Below are positions 1 to 10,811 of a stretch of DNA of 64,000 nt, piece by piece. Positions within the stretch are counted from its first letter, which is position 1; the number at the start of each line of letters is the position of its first letter. Location of the stretch: NCBI GenBank assembly GCA_950295325.1, contig OX485809.1, positions 33,728,001 to 33,792,000 on the forward strand, written 5' to 3'. The notes beneath the pieces are model-generated. The model had not been told where the DNA came from. It searched no databases and saw only the letters and a program-made list of their open reading frames with translations. The DNA comes from Polytrichum commune (Eukaryota; Streptophyta; Polytrichopsida; Polytrichales; Polytrichaceae). Made by a program: the position numbers and the translations under genes.

Positions 1-690
1 GGAAGTGGAGCTCAGCCTTAGGCCGATACCACATGAGTGGCAGCCTGGGAGGAGGTAAAGCCTAGGGTAAAGCCTAGGGTGGGGGGTGGCACGTCAGCCG
101 CTGCCCCTGACCCCCACCACACTCTGCCGGGGAGTGAGGGAGCTCGGAGTAGGAGCGGGGAGTGAGGGTGCTGGAGGAGACGCCATATGGTGGTCCCGCC
201 ATCTGATGTGGCACGGCAGGTGAGCGCTGCCAGTGTATTTTCCCTGGTAGAGTCTCCCTGCCGCTCGGGGATGCCACTGGGGATAGCCTCTCACATGCCT
301 GCCCTTGGTGTGGTAAGTGGCAGGTGGGCTCGGCCAATGGGGGCAAGCAGTACGGCCTGCCTACCCCCCATGTGGTACCCCCCTTAAATCCGAATATGGA
401 GGCAACAGCGATATGGGGAAGGAGAGATCTATTGGCACAGAAGCAGATCTGAGGGCCAGAGATGGAGATGGAGATGGAGATGGAGACCTTTGCTTCCAAA
501 GTGAGACAAGGAGATGTAACGCAATTCGACCCTCTACCTGAGGAAAATATGGGTTTAATTTTAAGAGAGGCTCCCAAACATAATATGGAGATGGCCGACA
601 TGGTGATTGGAGTACAATAAATCTCCCGCTGAAGTACGCATCCGTTTAAGTACACATCCCCGGTAAAGTGTGCAAATTTCTTTAACAGAA
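1..690. other. Unassigned stretch with a GGAGAT microsatellite
   Basis: No gene recognised. A short run of GGAGAT hexamers lies near 463-486, and a small duplication of the AGCCTAGGGT type near 59-80. A 193-codon open frame on the minus strand (655-74) covers part of the stretch, but its Ser-Ile repeat is just the hexamer translated and nothing else in it resembles a known family, so it is not called as a gene. Confidence 0.5.
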
Positions 691-699
691 ATCAGGTTT

Positions 700-1184
700 C
701 ATATTTTATTGTTTGAACATGTCATGCAAAGTCATTTGCCACGTACGCATGAACTTTTTTACGGTTGACATTAATTGACAGTTTGTTAACGTTTCGTTGA
801 AACGTCTCAAACGATGGGCGCAATTCATCATACATCTGCCCACCTTCCGTTTGAACATCGGAGCAAAGCAATTGGTCGTTGATGTTGAGGACAATGCTGT
901 CTAGAGCTTCAAAGCCTTTGAAGTTGGTAGCGCTTTCGGAATCAACGAATGTCTCGATAGGCTGGATTTCGTTGCAATTTGCTTTCCCAATTGTCCCAGA
1001 CTTTTTGGATGGCGCCTCCACTGAATTCATACTCCCGCCCCAAGTTCAGCTTGCTCAACTTTGCAATTATTTCACATCGTTGGGCTTCAGTCAAGTGGGT
1101 TGCCTCAAGTAACATCCGTTTCTCATTGCTATTCATCGAATCATAGGGTCTAGAAAGCGATATGAGTAAGTATGCACCTACCAA
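700..1184 (-). pseudogene. Pogo/Tigger-like transposase N-terminal relic
   Basis: The minus frame 1184-942 contains LTEAQRCEIIAKLSKLN followed by GAIQKVWDNWE. This reads like the helix-turn-helix DNA-binding segment at the N-terminus of pogo/Tigger-type DDE transposases. The coding trace moves to a second minus frame (1030-722) that carries a NFKGFEALDSIVLNINDQ segment, so there is a frameshift near 1000. No DDE catalytic region follows and no terminal inverted repeats were found, so this is an isolated N-terminal fragment. The family call rests on motif recall, not alignment; a Tc1-like helix-turn-helix protein is the main alternative. Confidence 0.45.
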
Positions 1185-1990
1185 CTAAGTGCGTACTTAA
1201 GCAGGAGATTATTGTACTAGTTGAGGAAAGCCAACAAGCTTCTAAGCATACACTCAACTTGTTTTACACCAAGATTGGTGAGACCCTCCCGAGTAATGTA
1301 GAAACAAATTTCAAGGGTTTTTTCATTAGGAAGGATGCCATTCCTTTCAAGGTGGATTCCCACAAGCTTATTGCATGTTTTGCCCTCTTAAAAGAGCAAC
1401 TTTTGATTGCAAGGTTTATAGGTCAAAAACCCAATCCTCAAGGTTTAGGGTTTTGGTTCAAACCTTAAACCATGAGTTTAGAGGATGCACCCTCACAGTG
1501 TTTAGAAAGGTGGGCAAAGTCTACTTCCTTCTAGTTAGCGAAGAGAAGGAAACATTGCATCATGCACTTATGCTCTCTCCATTCAAATCCAAGTGGGGAA
1601 CATGTATATTGCAAAGTTGGGTTCCAAGCTTCAACCTGGATAACCCTAGTACCCACCATGGGTATGTCTTGGAAATCTTACCTATGAACACCATGATTAG
1701 GCTTATGTCATAGCGGAATCCTTGGGTGAAGTTATAGGCATGGATACCTCCAAAGACACATCAAAATATCCAAGGTTTTGCATCAACCTTAAGGTTAGTG
1801 AGGGGTGGTTACATGTATCGCCCTCGGATTGAAGGAGGGCATCCTCCCAACTCAAGAAATGCAAGTTGACTACGACAATTTCCCATTAAGATGTAGAGCT
1901 TCCTTAAGTTGGAAATATAGAGCATGCGACTATAGTGAGATCCAAAAACTACAATACAAGGGTTTGAGTAGACCATACTTTCCCAAGTAG
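1172..1990 (+). pseudogene. LINE ORF1-type DUF4283 protein, broken over three frames
   Basis: Three successive plus frames read as one DUF4283 domain, the gag-like domain of plant L1 LINE ORF1 proteins. 1172-1468 gives the start, including LLIARFIGQKPNPQGLGFW. 1375-1713 continues with CTLTVFRKVGKVYFLLVS and WVPSFNLDNPS. About 1710-1800 continues in a third frame with IAESLGEVIG, the usual turn before the last strands. 1805-1990 returns to the first frame with VDYDNFPLRCR, where a CCHC zinc knuckle normally starts; here its cysteines are mostly lost. There are therefore at least two frameshifts and a stop. It overlaps the opposite-strand pogo relic by a few bases. It could belong with the ORF2 relic near 5.2-6.9 kb, but no reverse transcriptase lies between them. 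Confidence 0.6.
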
Positions 1991-3510
1991 TTCACTTAGT
2001 GCATTTTAAAAACGACGTGCGGCATAATATAGGGAGGATTAAATTCGTTTGACATAAAATCTATAAAATATTTGTAAATAATGAAAGGTCCATTAAAAAA
2101 GACATCCCATTATAAGTAAGGTAGATAGGTTTAAAAGGTGGGCCATTCTTTTTTTTTTGTAAAAATAATATAGGTGTCGCGACCCTTGCTATCTCCCCTT
2201 AACTTATCTTCACAGTTTTGCAACTCTAGTAGGCGTCACGAGCGCTCACCCTACACATCCCACACACGCACATGATTAGCTCCCCATACCAACCTCCAAG
2301 CTCATAGTTTAGTTACCAAACCTTCCTACACATGCATTCGGGATTTTCCTCTTAGTAAGTAGCCAATGGTTAGGTGCGAACTTTCATTCATGTCCATCCA
2401 ATCTTGAGTTGATCATCGCGTTATCGGAGCAACACTACAATAGCCCGGAGCATACCTGGTAACTTCCCGCCCATGTCGGGCCAATGCCCGTGGAGGTTAC
2501 ACTGTTGTGTAGCGGGAAGGGTCGGTCGGTTGGCCTCCACCTATAAGCCTCTAGGACTTTGGGCAGGGTCCCTACCCCACCGTCAAGTAACCTTTTGTCT
2601 CTCTCCTAAGAATTGGGGCCATGTAGACGTTTTCCCTTAGCCGTTGGGGTTGGAGCCCCCTAAAAGCTTCAAACCTTCATAACTTCATTGTCCAATCTCC
2701 GATTTATCAAGCGACCACTCCATTGACATTTACTATTTGCGTAGATGTTGATAGACTCCTCATTTGCCCCATTCATGGAAGGATTTTAGAAGTTATGGTT
2801 GTCCTAACCTTGGCAGTCTTGGGCACCACTCCCGGGTCATTGTTGTCCCATCACAACACCCCACTCAAATTGCCATATCTCATAGCTCACACCTCCAATT
2901 AGGGAGTTCTTGAGCATTCTAGAATCTGGACACCATAAGTTACCCAATGTTGATGGCCTCATCCTTGTGACTCCTAGTTTCAATGGGTGGGAGGTGTTCT
3001 CAACGCCCGGGGCCCTCACCCACACTAGGATCACATGGCCCCTCTTACCCATGGCACCACAAATCTTGGGTTTCACTCCGGGGTCCCTCTTGTGCACATG
3101 GTGTTGTGAGAACTTCTCATGAAGAGGTGCGCAACAATAGGAGCTGAAAACAAGGATCCTAGGATATATATATTTAGTACCATCAATTTTGTACGCATGC
3201 TTCAGGAGGGATGGATAAAAAATGATTTAGGATCTCTCCAAACCATAAAAAAATTGGTCATTTCAGAGAATTAAGTAATTATAGGGAGTTTTTAATTCGT
3301 GCCTTGGAGGTATATATCCCTTTAATAAATACCCCTCCACCATATGTGGTGCATGAAAATCCTATAGAGTGACCTACCCGAGCATGCATTCGAACAAAAT
3401 GAAGGCAAAGAAATAGCAATTGACTAAGATGGCTATCAACAAATGCCATCAAAGAAACGTGCCATTAGGATACCTTCAATCATATAGACGATGACCTTCA
3501 ACAACATGCA
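1991..3510. other. Unassigned stretch
   Basis: No gene recognised. The part 2150-3120 is somewhat GC-richer and non-repetitive to the eye; short open frames on both strands near 2837-3122 are antisense to one another and match nothing I know. The rest is AT-rich. Confidence 0.4.
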
Positions 3511-3525
3511 TTTGAGTAGCAACAA

Positions 3526-4226
3526 GTGGAGAGATCAGCGGCATTAAGAGCCACTACATATAAGATGAGAAATATGGAAGGGTTTGGACAATCAACTAGG
3601 GTTTCAACTCCCGGCGCAACACCTAAAAGAAAGAAAGAGGTGACAAATACGAAGGTGTTAATCCTAAAGACAGGAGCAAAGACACATCAAAGGAGGCAAA
3701 CACAACATCTATACACACCAAGGAAACCTCGCTTACCAATGTCATGGTCGCAACAGATTTTTAAAAAATGATCTTGGAAGGTTGGCTAGCTCTTACCATA
3801 AGGAAGAAGTAGGTACTACTGATGAGCTACATAGAGAAACAAAAGTGGAATACCATATTACAGATGGCTTCCATCCAACTAAAATGGAACAACCAATGGC
3901 ATGGTCTCCCAAGCAGGTAGCGAGACAAAAGATGTCGGTCAACAATGAAGATGACCTATATTTTGATGACGAGGAGCTAGGGCCAGAGGACGTGAACAAT
4001 ATTGGTGTCTTCAAGATAGCAGAGGAGACATTTGGAGCTGTCGAAGATGAACCCGAGGGCTAGAATATATAGAATGAGAAAGATGAGGAGGGTGAAGATG
4101 AAGAAAAAAATGAAGATGGAGAAGGGGAGGTTAATGACGTGGATGCAAAAGTTGGGTGATGTGTATACGAGGCAAGAGAGGCGGAGTGTAAGGGAGCAAT
4201 GTTTGGAGCGACTCACGAAGCGATAA
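3526..4226 (+). pseudogene. Acidic/basic low-complexity coding-like relic
   Basis: Three short plus frames follow each other: 3526-3771 (basic, Lys/Arg-rich), 3782-4063 (acidic, with DDLYFDDEELGPEDV), and a tail around 4060-4140 that in the same sense would read as a Glu/Asp/Lys-rich run. The pattern resembles the charged C-terminal part of a LINE ORF1 protein after the DUF4283 domain, and it lies on the same strand between the DUF4283 relic and the LINE ORF2 relic. No domain is recognisable; composition and position are the only evidence. Confidence 0.25.
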
Positions 4227-4239
4227 AAGGCATGGAGGA

Positions 4240-5150
4240 TTGGCCAAGGGAGTAGATAGTGTCGTGACGTAGGCCGATTACTAGTTAAAATGTAGGCGTT
4301 AAGTTGTGTTGTTATTATTATTATTATTATTATGCATGTATGTAGATGGGAACTAATGTGATGTTGTATTAATCATGTTCTAGTTAGTTGTTTAGTTGAG
4401 AACCGGTCTTAGGTTCAAGACCAGGAGGACTTGGTAATTAGGACTTGTAGTTAAGGTTAAGGAAAATTAAGGTTGCTAGCAGCAACGGTGGCCATTACCT
4501 AGTTGTTTGGGTCCTTGATGCCCTAACTCTAATGATTTTCTATTGGCCGAAAGGGGCAAGAGGAAAGAGGATTCAAGGAATGGAAGAAAGGTAGTGGGTC
4601 ATTGTGAGTTGGACGTTTGGTGTTTGGAGGAGTTGGAGACCATGGGAGAAGTTTGGAAGAGTTTGGAAGCATTGACGACCTTGGAGAAGTTGGAGGCGTG
4701 AAAAGGAGATTAGAGGCGTTGAAGACCTTGGACATGCAGTGGAGATCACTGACAAAGCTTTGGAGACCACCGAAGACCATTGGTAAGAGGCCTAAGAACA
4801 TTACATGAGTGAATTGGGCTATAAGTGATGCAAGGGTGATGCAAGGAACTTGAATGATGAAAACAACAAGTGATGATGCATGAGTGGAGAAGTGAGATTT
4901 TTCTAGGAGATTCAATTACTAGAATAATATGAAATTCTCCAAGGTAAGGAAAATGGTTATATGTAACCACTTCATGCTTTTAACCTCGTGGAAATTTTTA
5001 TCACAATTTTGGTTGGTTCTAACGAAATCCTGAGGAAAATCAAGGATGCAATCCAAAACCATTTATAGTCAGGGAAGAAACAACCGACTTATACTATGGT
5101 TAGTTGGAGAATGTTGCATGAAAATCACATATAGGGGCCGTTTATTGGTT
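4240..5150. other. Unassigned stretch with a TTA microsatellite
   Basis: A (TTA)n run lies at about 4311-4332. The 4520-4800 part contains purine-rich GGAG-type repeats that give open frames on both strands (for example 4617-4808 plus and 4915-4529 minus); these look compositional. No gene is called. Confidence 0.4.
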
Positions 5151-6604
5151 GATCCTGAGGTGGTCAAAACTAGTAGACTTTGCAAGTAGATAGTTAGGGC
5201 AATGGAATTGTGGGAGGCTAACCTCTAGTTCATGCTTAGGTACGGGTTGGCTAGGTTCAATCGCAAAGAGGTAGAATACGGGGTTTTAGTCTGATTGGTT
5301 TATTAGTAAACAACACCAAGGTGTCTCCAGTTCCTAGGTCTAGGTGCACATAAGTAAAGCTTTGAAATCATGATATAAAGCACCTACCAATTTCCCCCTT
5401 GTACCCTTATGGAATTGTTGCACTTTGATGTTTGGTGGTCATATGGCGGCTCACAAACTTTACTGCAAAGGAATAGAGTGTGTGAACAACATTAGGGATA
5501 GTGAGCACCACACCTTTCTCACTTGGCACTATGCCCAGGTTAAGTTCAAGCTCATTGCGGTGGAGAACAAAGATTGGATCATGCTTCCGCCCAAGATCAT
5601 TAACAGATGGTGGCGCTTACTAAAAGATGACATGGAAGTTATTCCCTTGGGACAATGGGTGGGATTTTACTACGACGGTGCGGACAACCCAATTTTTTTT
5701 TGTTAAGGTGGTAGGAGGATTGTATCCCCTTTTAGCTTGCACCAAAACCATCTATCCATGCCTTTCCCTATCAAATGTTTCATGGTTGGCACTCACTCAA
5801 GATGCCTTAGCAAGTGATTGCACCCCACCAACATGTTTACCGGTTTTTTCCACCATGTTAAAATTATTCACACCACTAGGGGGCCAAAGAGGGAGGAAAT
5901 TACTGCTATGGCAAACTAGCCCCACTTGGTTGGGACCCTAAACTGGTGGCGATGGATTGAAGGTCTTTGTTTCCTTAACTATATCACAAAATTTGATTGA
6001 GACTCGGTTATCAATAGAATTCCCAGTATGATTGGGGCGGTGGACAAATGGCGATGTTACCTCCCAAGAAACTACATATTTTATTGGTTGCAAGTTTGGG
6101 ATCCGGCATGCTCTGGCAAAGAATCTACCTTCATGTGGTATATTTGGCACAAGGTTGTCATGGTCAATGAAGGGAGGGCATATATTGCACCAACATCCCT
6201 ATCTAAGCAATGTGTTTTCTTCCTCCTTAACATGAGTGAATCGGTTAAATATAAAATTTGGGATTGCATTCAAGCCCAAAGAATTTGACAGTGGGCCACC
6301 TTCATTATGCATGAATTATGTGGAGTCCAGAGTGGTAATTGTGATCACTTCTGTTCGAAACAAACTATCTTTGGGAGAGGATTCCTAAGAAGTTTGCCGG
6401 AAAAATCAAGATTTGGTATCTTCTCCGTGGCATCACTCTTTGGACTATTTGAATTGAGCATAATGATCAAATGTGCAACCAAAAACAAGGGCATGAGTTT
6501 AAGGTTAAACATCGCATTTGGAATGACCTCATTTTGTACACCGAAGTGGCTTGGGAGAGGGTGATTAAGTACATGAAGATTAATGCCTTGAAACATCCTT
6601 TATA
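5150..6604 (+). pseudogene. LINE ORF2 C-terminal fragment with zf-RVT domain
   Basis: This is the 3' part of an L1-type LINE ORF2, after the reverse transcriptase. The frame at 5425-5706 carries a linker with NRWWRLLKDDMEVIPLGQWV. The frame at 6028-6288 is the zinc-binding zf-RVT region, with VWDPACSGKESTFMW, IWHKVVMVNEGRA and VKYKIWDCIQAQRI. A TGA at 6286-6288 stands where the family has Trp (next residues QWATFIMHELCG). After a frameshift near 6375 another frame reads KIWYLLRGITLWTIWIEHND, the usual closing block, and ends near 6604. At least two frameshifts and several stops make it non-functional. Reverse transcriptase and endonuclease are absent, so this is a 5'-truncated or eroded copy. 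Confidence 0.75.
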
Positions 6605-6896
6605 AGCGTGACAACTTGAGAATCACTTGGAGCTGGAATCGTAAACATATGTAGGTAGTTTAGGCACTTTGGTTTGTTACTTGGTGGGCTAGGGGTTCTC
6701 CTTAGCTTGTGGAGTGGGGGTGGTCATTGGTTAGGTGGCTTGTCCGTGGTGGAGTTTGGATTTTGTTGTTACTCTTTACATGGTAATGTGACGTGTCTAA
6801 GGGGCTCTACCTCCCCTTGAAGTGGTTGCCTCTTACTCGGTTCTTAATGGATTTGGCGTTGGTTTCTTGGCCTTCTCTAATAAATAAATAAATAAA
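6605..6896 (+). mobile_element. LINE 3' UTR and (AATA)n tail
   Basis: The segment runs from the end of the zf-RVT coding relic to an AATA-repeat tail at about 6878-6896, the kind of simple tail left by target-primed LINE insertion. The stretch 6780-6877, with GTGACGTGTC, CCTCCCCTTGAAGTGG and the final TTGGCCTTCTCT, is echoed in reverse complement near 37300-37450, next to a second LINE relic. No target-site duplication could be assigned. Confidence 0.6.
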
Positions 6897-8534
6897 CGGG
6901 AATCCATTGACAAGATATAAATATAGGGTCCCATTGCTTTGTAAGAGTTTTTTGTTATTCTCTATTTTTCTATAAAGTTTGCAAGTATCTTTAGTCTCTA
7001 CACAATATGGATGCACTAGATGGCATCAACTATTGGGTGCAAGCACTAGAAGAAATTGTGTCCAAATGAACCCTGCCCTACTATGGCAGTCACCTCTCAG
7101 TTCACTACCACTTTTGACTGTCACCCTCAAATTCATTGCCACTTTGATGTCACCCACAGTTTTAGTGTCATTTTGATTGTAGACTAGGCGTCATTGGGTT
7201 AATACCAATTTTTTTCTAAATATTGTGTATTAAGGTACCATTGGTAATCGTCTTTGCTTCAGTGACCGATTAGTAGGCATTCTAGGTAGGAAGTTTCCAA
7301 TTGGTGGGTTTTCAAGTTCCTACATGTGGTGTGGGAACTCTTTACCTTCACAAGCACGTTGATGGCTTGCTTTCTATAAGCTTTGCCTAACTAAGGTTGG
7401 GGGGAGTATTATGGACACTTGTAGTGGGCACTTCCTACTTCTATAGTACATGTTATTGGTGATGATTATGCAAGGTGAATCTCAAGACTTCTCCTTCAGT
7501 GTCACCAATTGTGGCAACAAGCTTAGAGGTTGGGTTGCGGCGACAAGTGCTTGGAATTGGGAAGGGTGCTAAAGACCTAAATTGGACTCTCCAGGTGAAG
7601 AGAGTACGCTTTGAAGCTCCTTCTTGCTAGTGTCTCATTAATATGGGTGATGAGGCTTCTTGGCGTGAGTCTATTCTAGTGGTTGATTGTTATTGACCAA
7701 AATTAGGATCAACATGGGTGTGGTTTTTTTCCCTTTTCGTTAGTTTTCAACCAAGTTTCAAAGACTTGCTACCACTTCCTTCTCCAACTTCCAAGTTGAA
7801 TTTCTACATGAGAGTTGTGAGGAAAGGAAGGTTTTGTTTTGCTCGACTTACAAAGAAAGTACTAGCGACACCATTTTGTGTCAATGAATAGCATGGGATA
7901 GTCCAGGGTTGGAGCCCAGTGGAAGGATGTATGATTTTACATCAAACTTGCTCTAGGGCCTGTCGAGTGTTGCAAGGTGTTGTAGAAACAATGACTTTAA
8001 TGTAGAATATTGTAGAATTAGGGTTGTAGAATGTTGTGATGTCTTTTTTCGTTGCAACAATTTCTTTGGGTTCCACTTGTACCCCAGTAGTGACCCGGTG
8101 TGAACTGTGTTTTGTGCTTTGGAACACTTTATTGAGCTATGAATTCAACCCAATAAGTGGATAACCACACTTGGTAGCAAGGTTTTGGATTTTGGATTTT
8201 GGTTTTTAGGTTTTCAATGATCACACTTTTTAGGTTTTTAAGGTTATGTGTAATTTGCAAAATCAAGTGGCATCCTGTTTTGGGCTCTGGAACATTGTGT
8301 TTGTGGAGTTCTCAGTGGGTCGAAACCAATTTAGTGTCCCTCCCTTCTTTCCTTGTCAGATGCATAGCTTGGGATGCATAGTGTTTGTGCCGCTTGGGAC
8401 CCTTCTGCATAATAGCATCTGTTGTTGCTTAATGTGAAGCTTATATTTCTGCTCTTGTGCAGCAACTGCTTAGAGATCTAAGGACACAAATTCGGCTGCA
8501 GAGGAATGTGTGAGGCACAAAGAAGGAACATAAT
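6897..8534. other. Unassigned stretch
   Basis: Rich in T and G on the plus strand, with only short, unrelated open frames. No domain, TIR or long repeat was recognised. Confidence 0.4.
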
Positions 8535-8537
8535 TAA

Positions 8538-9531
8538 GGGGCGGTTTACACTATGGACCATGAAGTCGTCCCACGTAAGAGGCCTATTTTGCGTGGGACG
8601 ACTTCCATGGTCCGAGTTACTAAAATATTAGTTTTCATGGTTCATGGGCCCTTCACTAGGTGTAAACCGAATGTGGACCATGAAGAATGACCATGCACCA
8701 AAAAGTGGAGGTGCTGATTTTTTTAATAATAAAAAAAAATGCAGTTTTTGGAAAAAGTCAAGTTTGACCATTCTCAAGAGTTGATCTTCCAACCATTCCT
8801 CTTTTTCCTACTTCTTCCTTGCCTTCAAAAATTCCAACTTCAATAGTGGAAAGAGGAGGAGGAGGAGAAGGAGGAGGAGGAAATGCACTCAAAGAAGATG
8901 GAAGCAAACTAGGTCTCTGTAGCATTTATGAAATTGAATAATGAGGTCTGAAAATTGGAGCTGCCATTTCTTGCATCCACTCAAAATTTTGTGACCACTC
9001 TCCTTGTGACTCTCTTTGTGATCCCCCATCACCGCCATAACCCTCCATTTTCTACCTCAAAAATATCACACACTACTAGTTGAAGTACACCAAAACAGTG
9101 ATGAAATGAACAAATACAAACGATCCATTTCTTGCAAAAAAACGGGCCTTTTCTACTATGCTTTCAACCATAACGGATATATGTATTTACAGTATTACAA
9201 CCTTCTAACTGTAGCTGAAGAAAATCATTAATTAAGTCGGAAAAAAATCATTAAAAATAATAAAATTTTCATTAAAACGGCATTTTTCTTACATGGGCCC
9301 TTGCTATTTTTCCAAGACCACCTCTTTTGCTTGTCCCAACGGAAAACCCGTTGGACCATGGCAGTGGATAGAGTAGGCTTAAAAAAAAAATTTGTGGACC
9401 TCAACCTCCGTGGTCACTCTGCCATTTTTTCCTTGGTGTAAACCCAAGTCGTCCCGGGACGACTTCAACGTCCAATCACATCGCTTAGACGGCCGTGGGA
9501 CGACTTCATGGTCCATAGTGTAATCCGCCCC
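8538..9531. mobile_element. MITE family A copy 1, TIR element with TAA target duplication
   Basis: The left end GGGGCGGTTTACACTATGG is mirrored by CCATAGTGTAATCCGCCCC at the right end, and the inverted similarity continues through GACCATGAAGTCGTCCCACG. TAA lies on each side (8535-8537 and 9532-9534), a precise 3-bp duplication. A G-rich terminus and a TWA duplication are typical of PIF/Harbinger-type elements. At about 1 kb with no transposase it is non-autonomous. Subterminal blocks match, inverted, the three roughly 0.55-kb copies near 10.3, 38.4 and 41.7 kb. It carries a GGA-rich tract near 8845-8880. Confidence 0.8.
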
Positions 9532-9679
9532 TAAGTAGACAAAGACTTAATTTGTACACAATCAATTTCGGCTGTTGTAGTTGTTAGATTTCACTATTGT
9601 TTCGCTCTCGGTGATGTGTTGCTGTAGGAGACTGCGAGATTGGAAACAAACTCAAAGGTCTGCTTTATAAAAACTCATA

Positions 9680-10200
9680 AGAATATCCTCATCCATTTCT
9701 CTGACGCAACTCACATTGACAGCCGACAGTATTCTTCCAAGTTTTCTTTATATATATATATATATAATAAATTATAAATTATAAATTTGTTTTCTTGAGA
9801 CAGAAGGCCAACGAAGACAGCACCCTACTGGGAAATTTTTAGATGACAGCAAACGATGTTTACTTGTACAGAATATGAGCGTGTGTGAATTAAAAGCATT
9901 CCCTTATGGCCTTTAAACCATGTCATTAAACTTGCAAGTCAGGTAGCACATTTTTCTTGAATTTGTATGTCAATGTTTGTGCACTTTGTCACGTGAGACA
10001 TCACCATCCTCCTCGTCCATTACTCTGCCGCAGCTCAATCTAAGGAATTTCTCACATGACAGTAGAATTTCCCACTCAGTTTGATTCTGCAGTATATGAA
10101 CGTGTGCAAATTAGAGCTTTTGCCTATCATCTTTGCACTTCCTTGCTAAGCTTGAAAGTTAGGTGGTACATTTTCAACAACTGTATTTTGCAATTCCAAA
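9680..10200. repeat. Imperfect tandem duplication
   Basis: The segment around 9697-9975 is repeated, diverged, around 10009-10195. Shared blocks include the GAGCGTGTGTGAATTAAAAG type (again near 10098 as GAACGTGTGCAAATTAGAG) and AACTTGCAAGTCAGGTAGCAC (again near 10148). The first unit carries extra AT-rich sequence including a TA run near 9750-9765. No coding content was found in either unit. Confidence 0.5.
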
Positions 10201-10254
10201 CATCACCTCAAATGTTGTTGAAAGCGCCCTCGTAGGGATTGCCAATGTACGTAA

Positions 10255-10808
10255 GGGTTGTTTACACCATGGACCATGAAGTTGTCCCAAGGCCCTGTAA
10301 AATTTGTGAATGGTTGTTGAACTCAGCCTGGGACTGCTTTAGTTTACACTAAGGAAAAAATGTCATAGTGACTGTGGTATTCAAGGCCCCCTAAAAACAT
10401 ATTTGAAGGCCTACATTACCCACTGACATGGTCCAATGGATATTATGGTGAGAGAGACAAAAGAGGTGCTCTAATAAAAAAAAAGGCAAGGGCCCATGGC
10501 AAAGAAATGTTGTTATAACAAAATTTTAATGATTTTTTTCTAGAGAAGACAAAGAATTTGGTCAAACTTTATATTTTTCAAAACTTCATGTTTTGGACAT
10601 ATATTAAAAAAACCAACACAATCACTTTTGGGTACATGGTCATTCCTCGTGGTCCACATTCAATTTACATCTAGTGAGGAGTCCAAAGGCTTTGTAAATA
10701 TGGATTTTTTTTTTAAATCGGACCATGGAAGCTGGAGCATCAAGTCGGACCATGGAATAAGGCCATCATCCATGGTCCACCTTCGTGGTCCATGGTGTAA
10801 ACTAACCC
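10255..10808. mobile_element. MITE family A copy 2
   Basis: The left end GGGTTGTTTACACCATGGAC mirrors the right end CCATGGTGTAAACTAACCC. The flanks are TAA on the left and TTA on the right, so the target duplication is either diverged or one base shorter (TA). At about 554 bp it is the typical size for this family. Internal blocks such as GTCCCAAGGCCCTGTAAAAT and GGTCATTCCTCGTGGTCCAC recur in copies 3 and 4. Confidence 0.75.
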
Positions 10809-10811
10809 TTA

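Noticed and set aside
74-655. 193-codon minus frame
   Set aside because: Its Ser-Ile repeat is the translated GGAGAT microsatellite, the rest matches no family, and overlapping frames exist on the other strand.
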